Part shown: in pieces, positions 47,190 to 58,260 of the stretch
Layout: each line of letters starts with the position of its first letter
Position numbering within the stretch: the stretch's first letter is position 1
DNA from: Ignelater luminosus
Taxonomy: Eukaryota > Arthropoda > Insecta > Coleoptera > Elateridae
Reading direction: 5' to 3'
Assembly: GCA_011009095.1 (NCBI GenBank)
Contig: VTPC01002340.1
Span: forward strand, 18,070-82,069
DNA length: 64,000 bases
Position numbers and translations under genes: made by a program
Notes under the pieces: generated by a model
Seen by the model: only the letters and a program-made list of their open reading frames with translations
What the model was told of the DNA's origin: nothing
The model's database searches: none

Positions 47190-49587
47190 GAAACTGAATA
47201 GTAACTTTTATTGGACAGCCTGTAATTAATTGAAGTTCTAATTATTTTCCACAAATCTTTATTTTACCAAGCCTACACATTATTTAAGTATGTTTTACCG
47301 TGTAGAATTTGAAGCATTCTTAATCTTATGGTACAAGCTATAAAATCTGTGAACCGCGTCATATGTATAATTTTTTGTTTGTAGTAAATGATACGTGACT
47401 TTCTAATATAAAGTACAATTATATCAATTTTTGCTACGTATGTTACGTTAAGTTTAATCCAAAAATTCTCTCCATGGATTTAAATACGTGCTCAAGTCTC
47501 AAGTTTTTGAGATACAGAATGTTAAAGTTTCAAGTAAAACTTTTAGTTTTTTAAATATCTTGGAAACAATATGCATGTGTTGCAGTAATGTACTTTTACA
47601 AATTAAAAAATAATAACTGACTCTAAAATCCACCAAAACTTTAAAAATCGGATTTCCCATTTAAAATAAAATAATTAAAGCTTATATAACCTTGCCCTAA
47701 AAGATTATAAAACCAACTGTACAATACGACCTAGATGTAACTGTTAATGATTCCGCTTAAAATTCAATTCTGTTAAGCCTTCAAATCAAAACATCTGAAC
47801 CAAGTAATTGCGTAAGCTCTATACTTAGCAAAAGCAATTAAAGCTTCTTCGCTCCTATATTTTAAATTACAAACAACATCCGAATATTTCAAATGGTTCG
47901 ATTTCAATGAATTTCTGAGAATTAATGTTCTGAGTGGTTTATTCCGATAAATGTTGCAGTATCTATACAATTTCGGTTATCAATCATAGTGTAAGTAATC
48001 CTATTACGTTAATTCCTGGCCCGCAACGATCATCAGTTTCATATATTAATGATACATACTTTTCAGCGCATGGATATCGATCTTTTGCAGTTGCCATGTA
48101 TTATTTGTAACAAGCAATCGTTACGGATGAGGAAGATATAAATAAAAAATATAAAGATAAATAAAATGTTCACTACACCATTTTTTCGTTAATAAAAACG
48201 ATAAAAAATATCATTTAGGCAATAAAAAATCCCAAATCCTTTATCATAAAAAAAGGATACCACAACCATATTCCACGGTATCAATGGCACGATATAATCT
48301 TTTATGTTTAATGTAGGCTATTTTGCGCAATTTACCTAAAACTTTCAACTAACTGATAATCTCAGATTTAATGTACTTCGACTTAGTCTCAATTTAACCA
48401 TTAAAATGGCTTTATTTCCCCGATAAGCTCAATAAGCTATAATTCTGACAGCAACTTAATCCTTCTAATAGCTTTCTCGGCATAAATAACTGCATTTTAA
48501 ATAATTCTACCAACCGGTTTATTTAAAAATCTAACGACTATGTTTTGGTATGAAAACTCCATATTTTTACAAATGTCCGTTAATAAAATACGATGATAAA
48601 ATTCTTTCATATTTTACACAGGAAGCTGTAATAATGGTCAAACAGCCATCATAATCCCCGCTTTTGCCACTTTACGACACAGCAGATAAGCGCCAGTAAT
48701 TAATGCCTAGCAAATTTGGAATTATACATATATTAGGTAAGTAGTTGGTCTAAAGCAAACGGTTTTAGTGCAAATTAAAATTAATGACTTGAAGCCATAA
48801 AACTCGACCAAACGTTTTAATAATTACGAAATACATTTCTAAAATAAACAAAAAGATAAGCATGAAATATAATGTAGGTGTACGATTCATGGTTGCAATA
48901 AAGCTTAACAATTTCTGGAATGCAGAACATCAAAGTAAAATCCTGTCTAGAGGAATATAAATGATGATAAGTATATCATTTTCATGGATGGTATATTCTG
49001 TACATTATAATTAAACCTGAAAACTGTAAATTTCTAAACGCCATAAAATTATCCTATGTAACTGACTGAAACTTGATAAAGGGAAGGTATTATTTGTTTA
49101 TTACAATGTTGTAATATTTGAAAAAGGGTAGTGCACATATTTGATCGATCGATTACCAATGAGCAGCATTTTTTGTTTTTTTTTATTTATTGAAATATTT
49201 TGGGTATTTTCGCATAATGAGTTTGGAATTTAATTTAGCATACATACATAAATACAATACAATTATGTAGGTATGACGGAATTCGACACCTACTCAATCG
49301 CTTTTTTACCTTAAATTTTATTTATGGGTTCAATCAACACATAACAACGTTGTTTTGATGTACGACTTTTACAGTAAACAATAGTCGTTTAAATGTTTTA
49401 CTGGTTGTTATGTGGGTATTCAAAGTTAGAAAAGCAGCTTTTTCACACTAACTTCATTACTTTTCAAACTGAACTAAAGCAAATAATGCGGTTTTCTAAT
49501 AACGTAAAACATCGACTAAAACATTTAAACTAATAAGTAACTGGTCAATTTAGTAGGTAGCAAGAAGTGTGTATATTATTATCTATG
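47190..49587. other. AT-rich DNA, no gene recognised
   Basis: Short frames only, no similarity; no paired termini found. Confidence 0.5.
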
Positions 49588-49589
49588 TA

Positions 49590-50645
49590 CAGCGATTCAA
49601 AAAAGTGTTCGTACTTCGAAAATATTTCTAAAGAAACGCTGCTGGTGGGAAATATTCGTGTCCTACTTCTATCGATATGCCCACTACTATAGTTTAAAAC
49701 AAATTCTCAATAATTTGCATTTTGAAAAAAATGAAAAATGCCAACAATTATTACTTAATGCACATTGCTGCAAAAATCGTAGGAATATTACTTTGATTAC
49801 ATAAAATATTTTGATTTAATACTTAACGTAAGATCGTCTGGTAATTCACACTTTTGATTTTATAAGATAAGAATATTTATTAAGACGTCTTTGTTATGTA
49901 CACATTTTATAATTTCCTCCCTGAAAGTTTAAAAATAGGCAACACATCTTACAATCCCGAGATATCTTTACAAAATACAGGGTTTGTTTTTTCTGAAAAA
50001 CCAAAGAAGGGTTATGTCTGCACAACTTAGGAATTTGATAATGAACAAGAAGATTTATTTAACAAAAAAGAACAGTAAACACTCCTCTGCTCACACAGTA
50101 AATAGAATTCGCCACTACATTATGCTTCTTTCAACGCGAGCAAGAGTATTTGGAGTGACAGAGCAGCATGATTCCACTGTTCTTGTCTTTTAAATTATTC
50201 AACACGGAACTTTACTAATTTCAAACGTTCTAATAATTTTTCTTTGACTAATGTATGAATTTTCTTCTACCACATGAATTGCTGCAGTCACGTTGTTTTC
50301 GTTTGTAACTGTACAACTTCTAATTTTAGTTGTCTTGAACTGTCCATATCGTTACATTTTTTTTATAATTTTGTAAATATCCTTATTGCAAACTTAACTT
50401 AAAATGTCAAAATTAATTTTTAAATTTACAGCAAACAAAGGCTGATGTTTTTAAAGAAAGGCCGGCTGTGAATTGCAAGACAACTTGTCTATTACCAAAC
50501 ATTCAGAGGGGAATCATAAAATGAACACCCTGTATAACATGCAGTATGTGCAAAACCTAGCAGTGCACGTGCCAATAAATCAGGCAAAATACTACTGATG
50601 GCTTATAGAAAATTCAGGACAAACAACCGCTTTATCGATTCACTG
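49590..50645. mobile_element. possible Tc1-like non-autonomous element
   Basis: The left end CAGCGATTCAAAAAAGTG and the right end read inward CAGTGAATCGATAAAGCGG match at about two thirds of positions and both sit at TA (49588-49589, 50646-50647). The CAGTG-TTCAAAA-like start is a common Tc1 terminus. No transposase frame is inside; a second CAGGGT-ended unit lies within it. The divergence leaves this uncertain. Confidence 0.35.
49978..50532. mobile_element. possible CAGGGT-ended MITE nested in the Tc1-like unit
   Basis: Starts CAGGGTTTGTTTTTTC after TA (49976-49977) and ends ATGAACACCCTG before TA (50533-50534). Inward from the right it reads CAGGGTGTTCATTTTATG. Only the first six bases and the T-rich run match well, so this could be two unrelated termini. 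Confidence 0.3.
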
Positions 50646-50758
50646 TATATTTCCAACGACTAAACTGATAGTAGCGCATAAAAGATAAAAATGAAGTAGA
50701 CGCAGAAAGCTATTGACATTCGCATCATTAGATTCTAATTAAATATGGATCTCAAATA

Positions 50759-51345
50759 CAGGATGTTTCACTTACAAAACAGATTTTACGTAGCAATATC
50801 TAATACCTATCTACGAGGATTGTTGAATAGAAACACGTTTAGAAGCTGTAAGACATTTTTTATTCAACAAATTCAAAAGAAGTCTCCATTAACAGTAAGG
50901 CATGGGTCCCATAAATAACCAGCTGATAAAATATTTTCGGTTGTTTGTGAAACCATTCCCTAACAGCAATCTCTACCTCTGCGTCCAAATTGAACCGCTG
51001 CCCTTTTAGTAACCGTTTTAATGGGCCAAACACATGAAGATCAAGTGACAAGTCGGATGTTTTAAGACTTCCCATTTCATACGCCCGAGCAGATCTTGAA
51101 CTGTATAAGCCACAAGGGGTCGAGCATTATTATGTAGAAGGATGACACCACTTGTGAGCTTTCCGATTGTGGACGCTTCCACTGCATACCCTGACGTTTA
51201 GATTCTGGTTCGTACTGATAACACCAAGACTCATCACTGCCAACAGTTCCCGTATAAATTTCCATTGGCTGACGACCCGCAGCTGCCAAAAACTGAATAA
51301 CAGCACCCAGATTATTTTCAGACGGATTTTCGATCATGGATGTCC
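50759..51345 (-). mobile_element. mariner-like transposon, 5'-truncated and deleted
   Basis: Minus strand: GSDESWCYQYEPESKRQGMQ (first catalytic Asp block of mariner, normally TGDE/SWCYQYEPESK), then PQSESSQV, a deletion, GVILLHNNARPLVAYTVQDL (second catalytic block, with Asn where mariner has Asp), a frameshift, and LDLHVFGPLKRLLKGQRFN followed by VEIAVREWFHKQPK, the C-terminal block; the PDL-D motif is lost. The 3' end is a TIR-like CAGGATGTTTCACTTAC at 50759 next to TA (50757-50758). The DNA-binding N-terminus is missing. Not active. Confidence 0.8.
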
Positions 51346-51666
51346 AAATGCAAATATTTTTGACAAACGCGTCATTAGTACTTAAACAAAAAAGTACTTT
51401 TCTTGAATTGTATTATTTTATATCAATACACTCCAATTTGAATAAATATTACCGGAAAATTATGAGAAAATATTAAGAAAGTATTTGCAGTTAATATAAG
51501 GAAAATATTCAACAATGTAAATTGGGTAATACTGTGTGCTGCTTGGCACCAAATGTAATTTAAATATTCCTTCCAAATATTATCTTAAATTATGAAATAA
51601 TGTTCGTACAATGTTATTACCGAATATTAACAGAAGATTATGAGAATATATCAAGAACATATTTTA
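51346..51666. repeat. possible start of a tandem repeat running into the gap
   Basis: ATTACCGGAAAATTATGAGA at about 51449 is echoed by ATTACCGAATATTAACAGAAG and ATTATGAGAATATATCAAGA at about 51614-51655, a spacing of roughly 165 bp, just before the gap. Too diverged and too short to be sure. Confidence 0.25.
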
Positions 51667-52066
51667 NNNNNNNNNNNNNNNNNNNNNNNNNNNNNNNNNN
51701 NNNNNNNNNNNNNNNNNNNNNNNNNNNNNNNNNNNNNNNNNNNNNNNNNNNNNNNNNNNNNNNNNNNNNNNNNNNNNNNNNNNNNNNNNNNNNNNNNNNN
51801 NNNNNNNNNNNNNNNNNNNNNNNNNNNNNNNNNNNNNNNNNNNNNNNNNNNNNNNNNNNNNNNNNNNNNNNNNNNNNNNNNNNNNNNNNNNNNNNNNNNN
51901 NNNNNNNNNNNNNNNNNNNNNNNNNNNNNNNNNNNNNNNNNNNNNNNNNNNNNNNNNNNNNNNNNNNNNNNNNNNNNNNNNNNNNNNNNNNNNNNNNNNN
52001 NNNNNNNNNNNNNNNNNNNNNNNNNNNNNNNNNNNNNNNNNNNNNNNNNNNNNNNNNNNNNNNNNN
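51667..52066. other. assembly gap (400 N)
   Basis: Unsequenced bases. Frames spanning it are artefacts. Confidence 1.
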
Positions 52067-52884
52067 ATATCAGCATGTTAAAACGGTATAAAAAGAAAAT
52101 TTGTGAAATTAATAAATGGGACTGTGAGACTGCAGTTTCCGTAAAAGAGTTAATGTGACAAAACAATTTCCGAATTAAGTCTGGATAATTGTTCAAATAG
52201 TTTCTTAGGTTTTTGTGTAACAAACTGTCTTTCCCCGATATGATATTGCGGTTAACCTTCTTTGCAAATTCCACCTCGGCTAAATTTTCGAAACAGCAAA
52301 TGAATTTATGGATAGTATAGCAGGTACATCATTTATTTTCTAAATTGTTGTGACAAAAGAGAATCCGTAAAACATCATCGCTAATTATCCAAGTTAATAA
52401 TAATTTAAAGTTCATTTAATATAAATCAGTTTTTAGTAAAGTAAAAATAAAAACGTCTTTTGCCCAACATTTTAATACTCCCGTAAACGTATGTGATATC
52501 TTACTAGCCTAAATAATTTACGCTCGGTATTTATATTTTATTTTCATGAATGTCTTGCACTACTGTCCATTCATATTTAAGAAGAAACAAGGTTTTACAC
52601 CAGTAGAGATGCAAATTTATTTGCTAACTAAAATTAAATATCTGATAGCGTTTTGATAGCGTTTGGTGCAATAAACTTGTTAACTCTTATGTTATGATTT
52701 ATTCTTGTCGATCTGGAGGTTAGTCCGTTTTGACGTTAGATATAATAAATTGAACGAAACTGTTAGAGAACAGGTTTATATGTAGCAAACTCGAGTATCA
52801 TTTTATGCACTTATTTTTAAACAGATTTACAAAAACACCATCGTGACAATGTCTATTAGAATTTTAAAAACCAATAAGAGGATG
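52067..52884. other. AT-rich DNA, no gene recognised
   Basis: Nothing recognised after the gap; frames that reach into the N run carry no similarity. Confidence 0.5.
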
Positions 52885-53040
52885 GACACACCGTTGCAAC
52901 AACAGTGAAGGAAGTAGTGAGAAACAGTCCAAAAGTTATAAAATCATCATGTCTAAAGATCTATTGCCAGCTGTAACTGCTATTAGTCCCTTTGTCCTCC
53001 ATACTTCCAAAACTAGTGCCATCTGTTGGTTGATGATTTT
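52885..53040 (-). repeat. dispersed repeat family, copy C
   Basis: Reverse complement gives CAACCAACAGATGGCACTAG, then GAAGTATGGAGGACAA, ATAGATCTTTAGACATGATG, TTTTATAACTTTTGGACTG and TTTCTC, in the same order as copies A and B at 8.7 and 9.3 kb. A third independent copy shows that the repeat is dispersed and not only a local inversion. Confidence 0.45.
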
Positions 53041-56004
53041 CATCAACAGCTTAAGAAGACTTTGTTAACCATAGTTATATTTACATTACTTCAGTTTATT
53101 CTGTTTACGTTTCATTTGATTTATGAATACTGAGTCCATTTTTATAAAAGCTTCTTACAGTTTGTACTTTGAGCTCTAGATATGGTAAATTTTCAAACAG
53201 AGTTGAGACGATGGGTAAACTATTAACGCAAGCAGTAGAAGAGATTAGTTACAGTTTATAAGAACTGCGTTAAATTCTCTTGTCATCTCGTTAAGTTAAA
53301 GTAGTTCTGTTTGGAAGCTATACAACGATTAGCACCTTCCTGGTTTGATATTTTATCAGCATTTATGAGAACAGCTAAGACCTGACCTTTGTAAATCAAA
53401 CCACCTCTCGCGCTGAAGCTGGTGTATATTTGTGATTTATGTGAAAGATATCACTTTCTACGTTTTGTCCGTTAGATTTATTAATCAGTATTAAAGTATG
53501 AGATGTTTGTTTGATAAGTTTCCTCTTGAAAGGTAAACAGATCTCCTAGAAAGGGTATATCTCCACTTTTCTAAAACTAACTGCCAGTCTAGGGCTAATA
53601 ATCACCATGAGATTCTAATATTGAGTAACTGGATGCTGCAAGTATAAATTTTATTGTAAATCTTAACGCAAAAATGGAATCTATGGACCTATTTTAGATT
53701 GAATATATTGTTTTGGCTTTGTAAGTATTATTCCACAATTTGTGTTTCAAATAGATTGCCTGTCTTGGAAAAACCCTAATATTCAGATTTGCGCTTTCTA
53801 TATCATAAAATCATGTTTGTTGACCTTGTGCCCCCTTGCTTGACAATCTTTCGCTTACAGTTTTTTAAATTTAGAGTACAGGTGTTATTTCTGTACGGAT
53901 TTTTATGCTGTGGGATGTTATAAGCTTACTTCTCTCTACTTCGATAAACTTAGTACCTAGGGCAATGTAATATATCGTTTCTGATTGCGTTAGTCAGCTC
54001 TACCAAATAATAGTGGAATAAAGTAATATGTTTGGCAGCAAAAACGAAAAACAAGACAGAAATAGAAGTTTTATCATCTCTAATAGAATTGAAAGAAATT
54101 ATATTGTATTAATACTTTACCTTATTCCAAATATTAAACGGAAAAAACGAAAAGGACCAGAAAGCACTCATTTCAATTTCATCTCTCGAACGTATTTACA
54201 ATTTTTGAAGAAATCAATCCTAAATGAAAAAAACTAAGAAATTACAAATAAAAAGAATATTGTAGTACTAGAATTTAATACAGCACGCCGCTTTATTCTT
54301 TCATTCCCTTTAAGTGGAACTTTTATTTCCGCTCTTTTGTTTGTTCAACTTTTCGATTTCTATTCATTTCGATTAAGAAAGCTCGATATATAATATTGAT
54401 GACATTTTTATTATCGGGCTTTTACCAAGTTTTGCGGTGGGGACATTTATTTAGTTAAAGCCTTTAAAAATTAATGAATATGCAGATTGGTAGAGCGCAA
54501 TGAGATTTTAGGAACACAGATTCGATTTCGGTTTTATGAATCAAATAAAACGAGTTGTAAGTGCAAACCCAAACGACAGTATAGCAGCGCAGGGATTTTC
54601 AATATGCATGAAACCTGGCGAAATCTATATTTTACCTCTTGCGGAAATCTGCAGGTGGAGATGCCTTAAAATCCAACAATTTTATATTGCAGGTGAGCTA
54701 ATTCTTTAGTCTGTTGTTAGATTTATATGAAAAGCAAGAATTAGTTAACGTAACGACATAAACATGTTCGATTTTATTTTCCTGCCTATTACATTTGCAG
54801 CTGAAACAAAATAACAATTTTATGTACAGTAATTAAAATTATACGCGTACGTATAATGAACACGTAGAAGGGATAGAAAGCTCAAGGGTCTAGTTTGGAT
54901 TTTGACGGGATTACTGTGGGATTATTTCAAAGTACCCAATGTAAACAAACAGATTGAAATGCCTACACCTCACATCATCTAGGTTAAAGCAAAGTTCATC
55001 AAAGATTTATCATGTACCTACATACATACATAACAAGAATGTAACTTTAGGATGTTAATATTTTAATAACTATAAATTTAGATTAACATTGTACTAAGTA
55101 GCTGAATCTTTAAGCAAGTGACAATTAAAATTATGAGAAAATAATAAATTAAATAAATTAGTTGTAATCAATTACGCATCCTTATATTAAAGTTATAACG
55201 AATTATGGATCTGGTAAATGTCTCTAATGTCATTAATTACCCACGAAAACGGATTAACACACACTAGGTACGCCCAAAATTAAACCATCTTATAATAGGT
55301 TTAATAAATTAGTTATGAAAACGACTGCTTAACAAGAAGGGATGTAGAGTTCATTAACTCAAGTAGACAATACATAACTGTCTACTTTAGATTTAACAAG
55401 GAATTACACAGACAGTTAGAAATTTTGTTTAAAACTATTTCATTAATAAACGTATTAGTTATTTCTGTTGTTAAATTATTATTTTATCAGTGTCCAGTAA
55501 ACGCAAACTTTCTCTAAAGAAAAACAACTAGATTAGATGACACTTTGATAAGTCAATTAGTCAATCCATGTGTGAATTATATAGATGTTATTAATTTTTG
55601 TTTTTGGTTTGATAGGGGAAGAAAGCATCCACTGGTGTCAAGTACTTCAGAGTTCTGAAGCTCTGGAAACAAATGACAGAAATCCAGCGAGGCAGGCCCC
55701 CTACATGACTACACCTACTTCATAAGCATTACGGTTGGTCATTTTCGCAATACAGTTTTTCAACAAAATTTCAATTTGCTAAATCAAAGATTATCTATGC
55801 TGTTTCTTATTTTTAATAGAACGCTTAGTTTTCGAAACAGTCACATAAACTATTGCAGAATGATGTCAACCAGGGCAGATTCGTATGATTTCTTGAAAGT
55901 TGCTTCTTCAAAATTCATCTATTAGGCATTTGCCAACTTTCTAAAATCGTGAATTGGTCAGGTAAATTAGATGCCTATGGCGATGATTGAAATAAAAGAA
56001 TTTC
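53041..56004. other. AT-rich DNA, no gene recognised
   Basis: Short frames only (69 codons at 54028, 60 at 54487). The stretch 55610-56004 may include more of the 5' part of the LINE that follows, but I see no conserved motif in it. Confidence 0.5.
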
Positions 56005-58260
56005 AGTTTTACAGACCAACCTCTTTGCAGTGGGCAGTTGTTTACATCAAACTGGAACATTTACAGAAACAGTGTTACATAATTATGTTAATAAGACTGA
56101 GAGGTTTATAGTAGGCAAAGAAAGTCCTTATACGCATTTATTGACATAGAAGAAACATTTGGCAATATCTCGTTTCAATCAATATTGAAAACACTGCTAA
56201 GAAGCAGAAAGATCACTTTTACAGTAGGATGAAGGACCATAACCATTACGGTGACTGTATAATGAAAGGTTGTCCCCAATAGAGGTGCTAGATTGTTGTT
56301 ATATTTGTATCACTTATAGACTTCTACTCGCTGTTCTTTTAGATCGTGGTTTCAACTACTATAGTTGCAGCCAACTAGGACTTATCCGAAGCCAGAAATA
56401 TTTCAATACCCGATAAAGATCTTCATGTAGTGCCTGATTGTAGGCGATCTCCTAACACAGCCAGAGAATAAGAGCTGGGCGGCCCAAGCCTATGCTAACA
56501 AATTTGTGGTCGTCGTTGGGAGCAAGTACGATCAAATTATCATTGCACTCGTGCAAAAAGTCCTATCTAGACTTAATACATAGTTACGAAGAAAAACCTT
56601 AGTATCAATCCAAACAAAATCGTTGTTAACCCATCCACTAACAGAAAAAAAAGCTAACACTGAAAGCTTCCACAGTAGATGGTATATAACTAAAGTTCTC
56701 TAAGAAAGTTGAATATCTGAAGATTGCATTTAATCAGAAGCTCAACTAGAACCCTCACTTCAAAAGATTTACGGAAAAAGTCACAATGCTGTAGACTTTC
56801 TGGAGGCTAAAACCTAGCGTAATAGTCAGACCAGTGGTCACCTATAAAAGAGCACTATAAAAGTTTTGCAATACAGGTTTGTTTATTGAATGAGGCACAC
56901 TCGTTGTCCCAAGCCCATTTTCACATGAGGGAACAGTGCAAAGTCACAGGGAGCAAGGTCTGGACGGTACGGAAGATGCTCAAGAAGGTTCAGTTTAGTA
57001 TTGGTCAAATAATCGGTGCAGGCTTTGGCGCGATGAGCTGGAGCGTTGTCATGGTGGAGGTACCAGGTGTCCATTCTTGACTTTGGCCGCAGCTTTTTCA
57101 TAGATTGTATGACTTTAAGCCGGCACTGTTCAGTGTACCACTTAGCTGTGACTGTCTTATGCGTGTCCAAAACGACACGCTCTACAATTCCGCTCGATTT
57201 GAAAAATACAGTTATCATTTTTTTCTTAACAGATCGAGATTTTCTGACAGCTACGGGTGTGTCCTCATCATCAAAGACTCAAACTTTGTTTTGAGCCTTG
57301 GTCGGCACATCGTAATAGTACAGCCAAGTCTCGTCACCTGTCACGATGCTGTTCACATGCTGAGATTGTCCCTTATCAAACATTTTCGGCATCTTTCGGC
57401 ACCAAGTCACACGACTACTATGCGGCACCCAGAGATAATACAGTTTCTTTACTTGTAAATGGTCACACAGAATCGAATGAATTGCTGGTGCATGAAGGTA
57501 TAAGGTCTCCTCTATCTGCCGGTATGTCACTCGCCGGTCTTCCTCCAAAGTGAAATTTCCCCTTTGGAATTCTCTGTACCACCTGAATATAGTCGTACGA
57601 TGTGGACAATCATTATTCAATGCAGGCGTCATTTCTTCTAAACACTGGTCTATGCTTAAACCACGCACAAAGTTATACCGCAAAACTGTCCTTATCTCAC
57701 TACATGACCACGATGCCATAGTCCGCACTTTACACTGTCACTGCGAATAAACAACTGAGCCCACAGACATGTTGCTGGCGGCTACTATGCAAGCATGGAC
57801 ATGTCTGAACATGCAGTAACATGCAGCCTCCTGCGCAAACGCAACTATGAAGATACTACACAATTTCCTTCCACCTTGCACCAGTGAAACAAGCCGCTTT
57901 ACGTACCCTTAGACTGGAAACCAACAAAAGAGGCAAACCAAGAAATCTGGTTCATCATTTAAGAATCCCAGATGAAACTAGAAACTAAAATAAGATTGGT
58001 GGCTAAATTCATCGATAAAATATTAGTCTTCACAAATTCCAAGTGGAACGAAAACTTGTTGAGAGTATCTGCGGATCTGCGTACCAGATATCTATAGCTA
58101 TCGAAAATTCTGCTATAATGCCACAGGGCGGAAACTTACGGCATTGAACAATCTGTCCAGGAGTGTTCACGGAAAGAGCAAATATAAAATATTTTGAGAT
58201 AGCCAGAAAAGTTATAAATTCATTTACCTGCAAGTCAAATCTAGTTAGTTCGTACAGGTC
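56005..58260 (+). mobile_element. LINE with RNase H domain (I/R1-like), split by a mariner
   Basis: Left part, plus strand: TGTFTETVLHNYVNKTERF (RT region between blocks), FIDIEETFGNISFQSILKTL (palm A), KGCPQ (block B), LLAVLLDRGFNYYS, then VVNPSTN/KKLTL, KKVEYLKIAFNQKLNWNPHF and VRPVVTY (RT end, about 56860). Right part, after the mariner: HLAPVKQAALRTLRLETNKR, KPRNLVHHLRIPDE (about 57855-57960), and an RNase H remnant with AETYGIEQSVQECSRKEQI and INSFTCKSNLV (58125-58235). An RNase H domain after the RT is typical of the I group. Many stops and frameshifts. Upstream endonuclease and ORF1 not seen. Confidence 0.7.
56868..57845 (-). mobile_element. mariner transposon inserted in the LINE
   Basis: The ATG at 57719 (just inside a longer frame from 57728) opens MASWSCSEIRTVLRYNFVRG, LEEMTPALNNDCPHRTTIF, RWYREFQRGNFTLEED; about two dozen residues with the GRPR linker are deleted; then RRVTYRQIEETL, SRVTWCRKMPKMFDKGQ. 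Catalytic D blocks are kept: VTGDETWLYYYDVPTKAQNK, WYLHHDNAPAHRAK and YRPDLAPCDFALFPH, which fits D,D34D. An in-frame TGA at 57279-57281 replaces the Trp that follows QNKV, and the last residues are replaced by a short unrelated tail (GLGQRVCLIQ). The outer TIRs were not clear; limits are estimated from where LINE coding resumes on each side. Confidence 0.85.

Noticed and set aside
51600-52274. Long open frames across the second N run
   Set aside because: Same artefact; the residues on both sides match nothing.
57105-57750. Plus-strand frames of 66-117 codons
   Set aside because: Antisense shadows of the mariner transposase.
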